Part shown: one piece after another, positions 59,001-64,000 of the stretch
Position numbering within the stretch: the first letter of the stretch is position 1
How the letters are laid out: each line of letters starts with the position of its first letter
NCBI GenBank assembly: GCA_947044365.1
Contig: OX345637.1
Span: 2,833,001-2,897,000 of the forward strand
Length of the DNA stretch: 64,000 bases
Direction of reading: 5' to 3'
Source of the DNA: Petrosia ficiformis
Taxonomy: Eukaryota > Porifera > Demospongiae > Haplosclerida > Petrosiidae
Notes under the pieces: generated by a model
Told to the model about the DNA's origin: nothing
Database searches by the model: none
The model's input: the letters and a program-made list of their open reading frames with translations, nothing else
Translations under genes and position numbers: made by a program

Positions 59001-62000
59001 GAAAATGCAGTGGTCAGTGCCAACACCCACATGTAGTGTCTTTGTGTATAGCTATGATGTTTGGACTGCTTACAACACATTTAGTGCAATGCATTGAGTA
59101 GAAATTTGGTTAATTGTGTATCCAAAAAAACTAAAGAAATATTCATGTTCACAGCAAAATTGCTAAATTTAATACCAGCCAAATGTGGATATCATGAAAA
59201 TCACTAAATTAAGTACATGCAAACAATAGTCACTTAAGATATGATTAATAATTATACTAGTGACTATTGTTTATAATATATTGTATAATTGTTGTACATG
59301 TATGTTTAGAATTGATCATGTTTTGTGAGTGATACATGTTATATGAACTGTTATTATATTTCTACAGATTTGGGAGATAATACACAAACCAGTTGGAGAA
59401 TATCCAGTAGGGAGGAATGCAAATGCAGCCACTGTAATTAGTGGTTGTGTTCAAGAGATAATGATAACAATAGGAGGAGTGGGTGAAGGTTGGAAGACAC
59501 TGAATGATTGTTGGGTGATGGATGTTAGGAACAACAAACACAAAAAGGTATACATTTGTTAGTATGATCACCTGATGATCATGTGACAGATATTAAGCAT
59601 TTTTTATAATACTAAATTGATGTATGATTTGTTTGTTTATTTGCACAATCTTGAGACTGTTGTATAAAGTGTGAGGAGTATACATATATCTACAATCATG
59701 TAACAAATTTCTTTGTTGTTTAGCTAATTAGACACAATCCACCATATTATAAACAGGATATCACTAATAATTATATATCTGTGTATCTAAGTTAATAGTC
59801 TTAAAGCTTCTGTTTTCAATATCCTGTGACATACATGTGATATTCACCTGATATAATGATTTAGAAATACTATAGACATGTGTTGTGATTTTCTTGTAAT
59901 AATGAAGTCATATAATTATACATAACAATGTATTGTAATTCTACAGATACACTTACCAGATAATGTAACTATGAGATATGCCCACTCCTTATCATCACTT
60001 GTGATGAGTTCAAAAAATGTATTACTTGTTGTGTTTGGAGGAAAGAGAAGTATGCTTGGTAATCTAATCAGTGACACACATGTTATTGAACTTGGTGAGT
60101 ATACACATTTCCACACATTCTCATTTGTATAATTATTATTTCATATCACTGGATATAGACTGTGATGTGTATTAAATGAAATATTCTTGAAATTTGTGAA
60201 TTTTAATCATTCCTGAGTTTTAATTAACATCCTGTATAAATATACTGTTCATTATATTATTTGATGATATATACTGTTTCAAGCTAGTGTTATATAAACA
60301 TGTTATTATTGGTTACCTGAAGCCATATAGTATAAGTTATGTTTTAATTAGTATTTTATATAATATGTACTAACTTGTTCAGTGATGTGATATTGTTAAT
60401 AAGTGTTACCTCTTTTAAATGTCACATTCTTGTATTGTTAGTGTATTGTGAATACACATAATTATAATTATATACATGTCATAAATTAATTACATGTTAT
60501 AATACAAATCTTGAACGTATTACATTATTTATATCCTATTTGACATTATAATATTTAATACATGTAGTGTATACTAATGATGAGTGGTTAGTGTGTCATG
60601 TATGGGACATGACACAATTGACCACTAACAATGATGACTATCAGAGAAGACTGAAGGAGATACAGAAAGAGGGAGAAGTACTCAACATGATAAAAAGAAG
60701 TGAACGTCTAGCTTTATCATCAGGAGAACAAGAGGAAGAGTTGATACGATTGAGAGAAGAAAATAGCATCCTGAAAATACAATTAGAAGAGTCACGCCAA
60801 GAGACAAACCAAACAAGAAGACAAGCCAAGGAGACTCAACAAACTCTTCAGGAGGTTATGGAGACTCACCAACATGAAATGAGACAATCTAATACAAGAC
60901 TACAAGAGGTACAAATCCAGTTACAAGAAACACAAGCCCAATTACAAGAGACACAAGCCCAAACACAAGTATGAATCTATAAGTAGTAAAAATAGTGGCA
61001 AAGAGAAACAGTGGAATTACTGAATTGATGGAAATGCCTATAATTATTATGCATTCTAAATAGCAAAATACTTATACAAACCACAGAATACAATAATGTC
61101 ATGCTTGAGTGAGAACAAATCTAACAATGTCTGTACACCTAACATACTTATTATACCATATGAGATAATACATTATTCTAACCATTTCCACAATTCCACT
61201 GTTTCCCTTCTAATAATAAATATTATCACAGTAGTATTAACATAGTATTGATGTAATTATTTAGGTATTGTATTATATCATTTCATTACTTTCCAACAAG
61301 CACAGTAAAAACCATTTGACATTGGAACTTAATAAAAGTGTCATAAGTCCCATTTCCACTATGTATACATACATAGACTAGTTTTAGAATTCAAATTTCT
61401 ACTATAATTATAATTTATAATTATAAATATTGTGTTGTGTATATTCTAGCATGTTTAATATGTATTTGCCTAAATCAGTTATATTTCAAATGTCAAAAGG
61501 AACATTAATTAGTCTCATTTGTATTAATATAATTATTCTCTTATAGCAAATTAGCCAAGATAAACAAGAGCTTCAAACAAGAGTTCAGGAACTGCAAGAG
61601 GAGAATTGTCATTTTCGTACAGAATTCGAAAACCCTCATTGGGTAATCCAGAAGGAAGAAGTACAAATGACACAGGAGATTCTTGGAACAGGAGGATGGG
61701 GTGAAGTGAAGGTTGGCATATTCAGAAGTACCAAGGTAGCAGTAAAATGTCTTTATCAGGTGATTCTATCAGAATACAATCTTGGACTCTTCTCTAGAGA
61801 AATGAATATTGCCTCTCGTATTCGTCATCCTAACCTCCTTCAATTTATAGGAGCCACTAGAGTTGGTAATCCCATGATATTGACAGAGCTCATGCCTACC
61901 AGTCTTCGTAAGGAACTGGAGAAGACATCCCTGACACGACCTCAGATTCTAAATATTGGTCATGGTGTAGCATCTGCACTTAACTACCTTCACTTATGGA

Positions 62001-62401
62001 AACCCCATCCAATCCTTCATCGTGATGTTAGCAGTGCCAATGTCCTCCTAGAACAATCAGGAAGTGGACAATGGAAGGGGAAACTGTCTGACTATGGATC
62101 TGCCAATCTTCTTCAAGATGTTCGTACAGTAGCTCCTGGTAGTCCTGCATATGCTGCTCCTGAAGCTCAATCTCCAAATCTTCATTCTCCTAAAATGGAT
62201 GTTTACAGTTTTGGTATCCTGTTTGCGGAAATGGTTACCCGTCGTCTACCATCTGCTATTGTATTTGAGAGAAGAGAACAAATTCGAAGCATCCAGTGGC
62301 CTTCCATCAAATCACTCGTAGAGCGTTGTACAACTCAAGATCCCCAAACCCGTCCCACGATCGAACAAGTGCTACAAGATCTAGACATTAATAGATTGTA
62401 A
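53025..62401 (+). CDS. Kelch - coiled coil - TKL-type protein kinase
   Basis: Eight exons in consistent phase: 53025-53049, 53106-53264, 55963-56331, 56741-56904, 59368-59547, 59947-60094, 60568-60968 and 61547-62401, giving 767 codons (766 aa). Residues 1-350 hold kelch blades (YCWGG, IYYFGG, SLLVVGG, VLLYGG, MITIGG, LVVFGG), a beta-propeller for partner binding. Residues about 365-510 are Glu/Gln/Arg-rich coiled coil with an LQETQAQ repeat. From about 525 a kinase domain has GTGGWGEV, VAVK (Lys 549), HRDVSSANVLL, DYG in place of DFG, and YAAPEA. All catalytic residues are present. The HPNLLQFIGA style fits the tyrosine-kinase-like (TKL) group, where DYG is also known (LRRK2). It should phosphorylate Ser/Thr in the cytoplasm after coiled-coil pairing; substrate unknown. 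ATGGCCACT at the start is shared with the inverted paralogue. Confidence 0.92.
54147..54576. mobile_element. CACTGCAAAAAC-family MITE in intron 2
   Basis: Terminal inverted repeats of about 58 bp: CACTGCAAAAACAAAATAGT with GTTAAAATAAC on the left, and GTTATTTTAACG with ATTTAGTTTTTGCAGTG on the right, each followed inward by the GTACAGTTGCAAGGA motif. No coding capacity. A second, partly truncated copy lies inverted in intron 4 (58251-58607), and one end lies at 37683-37743. Superfamily not assigned. Confidence 0.82.
54985..55097. repeat. Hairpin in kelch-kinase intron 2
   Basis: Arms GGTGGTATCGAGAATA and TATTCCCGATACCGCC, and inner arms ATTGCTCCAATTA and TAATTGGAGCAAT. The bases between read GAGCCCAAGTGCTG. 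Short foldback, function unknown. Confidence 0.75.
57648..57775. repeat. Hairpin MITE in kelch-kinase intron 4
   Basis: Arms TTCAGTTGCATTGACACAAT followed by TATTCCGTTCTG, and CAGAATGGAATA followed by ATTGTGTCAATACAACTGAA, separated by about 40 bp. The frame 57609-57794 over it is not a gene. Confidence 0.78.
57981..58911. mobile_element. CACTGTAAAA-family MITE with nested second MITE
   Basis: Outer inverted ends: CACTGTAAAAAATAATAGG with TTATTTTAACC (57981), and GGTTAAAATAACCCA with TAATTTTACAGTG (58911). Each is followed inward by the GGTTACAxGAGTTTCA motif. Inside, 58251-58607 is the inverse of part of the MITE at 54147-54576. So the order of insertion can be read: outer family first, inner family later. 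Both share a GTTATTTTAAC motif in the TIR. Confidence 0.8.
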
Positions 62402-64000
62402 CATTTCGTTCCTTTTTTAAAATTATTTTTTAATGTAATATAGACGATGCATTTGTATAGACTAGTGTTTTTCAGCTGTGTAGCTTTTGTAGCTTTAGTA
62501 GTTAGTATTTTGTATAAACAATTTTCATTTTGCTGATATAATTTATAATTTTTGTTAAGTCAATGGTGTGTTATACAACTTGAGAAAATGTTTTATTTTT
62601 TCCTTATCTAGTTGTATTCTCCCTGAATATAAGTGTAACCTGTACCTCTATACAACTGGCTCCTAACAGTTACCAGTGGATATAAATTAAAACAGACTGT
62701 ATCATAATGGCTTCCTATGCAGATGAAACTGTTATTTTTGTTGTGGAATGTCATTTCAATGCACAAAGAATAATAAAAACATTTTCAAGAAACATGGATT
62801 AAGATGTAGGGACGTCAAAACCCAAAAAGCATGCAAACAAGGTTGGGAGGGACCTAAAATTAAACAAACCACTTCCATTTAACCCATACATATAAAGCAA
62901 AATACAAAGAGCTGTACTTATAACCCCGAGACCAGTATTTACTTATAAAGGTTTCAAACATTTTCCAGTATATTGACGGGTGAAGTTTCTTGAAGCGGGT
63001 GCATCATTTGATATCATTAGCCCTCAGATGTCATAATTATGACATCTGAGGGCTAATGATATCAAATTATTAGTTCCCATAATGTAATAAGCACTCATGA
63101 TGTAATAATTAGCCCTCCTAATGTATTAATTTGATACTATTAGCCCTCATGATCATGATTGATTTTATTAGCCTTGATGGATATTATTATTATCCCTGAT
63201 GGATATACCTTAGGTAGTGCTATTATAAATTTTGCAATTATACTATATTCAAATATGAAATAATTGTTATTATTATTCGCAAGAGCCGTTGAGATATCAG
63301 GAGTTAGTAGTATGAAGACACTACACTTCCTAAGATGTTGTGTCACCATCTGAAGTCATGATCAGTGACTAGCTAGTGAGATAGACTATTATTGATAATT
63401 ATTAGAGATAATCTCAGTGGTAGTGCAGAGATCTAGAGGAACTGCTGTGTCGGTTCAGGGTACTTGTGCAGTAAGTGAAATAGAGAGTAGACATCATCTC
63501 TAAGAAATACTACTCGATGAAAGAAAGTTGGTGATTCTAATATTCAGGACGATGATGGATGGGCAGCATGAACTGCATGTACGTAGATATAATATAGATT
63601 TATATAAATTGAAATAGCTTTACACATTTATTCAATTTGATGGTTTTGTGATTGTCTGAATTAGCACCTTATCTCAGTTCTTGATATTATAAAGACAGCT
63701 AAGCATAATCAGTATGAAGTAGAAACAATTATATTGATACTACTTTTGATGTAGATCGAGATTGCAGGTTTGACTGCTGTCCGATATATATACAGTATGT
63801 GAAATGTTGATTATCAATTCTGCGCTGCAACAATCACGAGGGTGTGGCTGGTCATGATTGCATTCAGAAGTCTCGTTCCCATGCAAGATTCACAGTACCC
63901 GGAATGAAACTTTTGGTATTCAGAATATAAACTCTTAATAGTCTCTTATTGGTGAGTGGACAACATTTCCAACATCCTTACCTACGATTCTTCTATATAT
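62402..64000. other. Intergenic, downstream of the kelch kinase
   Basis: No gene is supported. It contains a dispersed repeat at 62770-62850 shared with 24525-24605, an AATAAA near 62770 that could serve as a late polyadenylation signal, a perfect palindrome at 63006-63067, and related TTAGCCCTC(A/C) strings at 63108-63175. Confidence 0.55.
63006..63067. repeat. Perfect 62-bp palindrome, no spacer
   Basis: Both 31-base halves pair perfectly about an axis between 63036 and 63037. The left half runs ATTTGATATCATTAGCCC then TCAGATGTCATAA, and the right half is its exact complement. The pairing stops at 63005/63068. Several nearby TTAGCCCTC strings suggest it belongs to a small repeat family. 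Confidence 0.95.

Overview
The window looks like nuclear DNA of an early-branching animal, most likely a demosponge (Amphimedon-like). This is inferred from gene content, not proven. It is AT-rich, genes have many short GT-AG introns, and it carries a Death/CARD/NACHT innate-immune receptor with a 2A peptide, a kelch-TKL kinase, and a dense mix of LINE, pogo, hAT-like, piggyBac-like and Penelope-like elements. No prokaryotic operon logic applies. Gene models here were built by hand from reading frames, splice sites and intron phases.

Layout. 0.9-3.9 kb: decayed multi-exon gene with a helicase-like P-loop and a tandemly amplified mini-exon. 5.3-7.6 kb: foldback element with a KDZ-like transposase exon. 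9.9-10.7 kb: 34-bp minisatellite that can form hairpins. 12.5-17.2 kb: intact NLR gene (2A peptide, Death, CARD-like, NACHT, LRR-like; 4 exons, 1367 aa). 19.4-21.7 kb: broken CR1/L2-like LINE that also carries a 2A-like peptide. 23.2-25.5 kb: possible unknown minus-strand gene. 26.8-33.2 kb: truncated, inverted copy of the kelch half of the kelch-kinase gene, full of MITEs. 33.8-40.5 kb: giant inverted repeat whose arms are about 179-bp tandem repeats, with a nested Penelope-like insertion. 40.6-45.1 kb: locus combining a PHD-like finger, a Ulp1 (C48) protease and a KMT5A-like SET domain, with one frameshift. 46.5-49.1 kb: second satellite array, split by a piggyBac-like MITE and containing a tRNA-like sequence. 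49.4-52.6 kb: degenerate pogo transposon with a C-terminal PHD-like finger. 53.0-62.4 kb: intact kelch-coiled coil-TKL kinase gene (8 exons, 766 aa), with MITEs in its introns. 62.4-64 kb: no gene, but a perfect 62-bp palindrome.

The most notable signals are: (i) the 2A translational-recoding peptide at the N-terminus of the NLR, with a related 2A in a neighbouring LINE; (ii) four hammerhead-ribozyme-like motifs at three loci whose helices differ in sequence but still pair; (iii) the PHD-Ulp1-SET locus; and (iv) the inverted kelch/kelch-kinase pair with identical exon lengths. Two host genes appear complete (NLR and kelch kinase). The first probably senses danger through Death-fold signalling, and the second couples kelch-mediated binding to phosphorylation.
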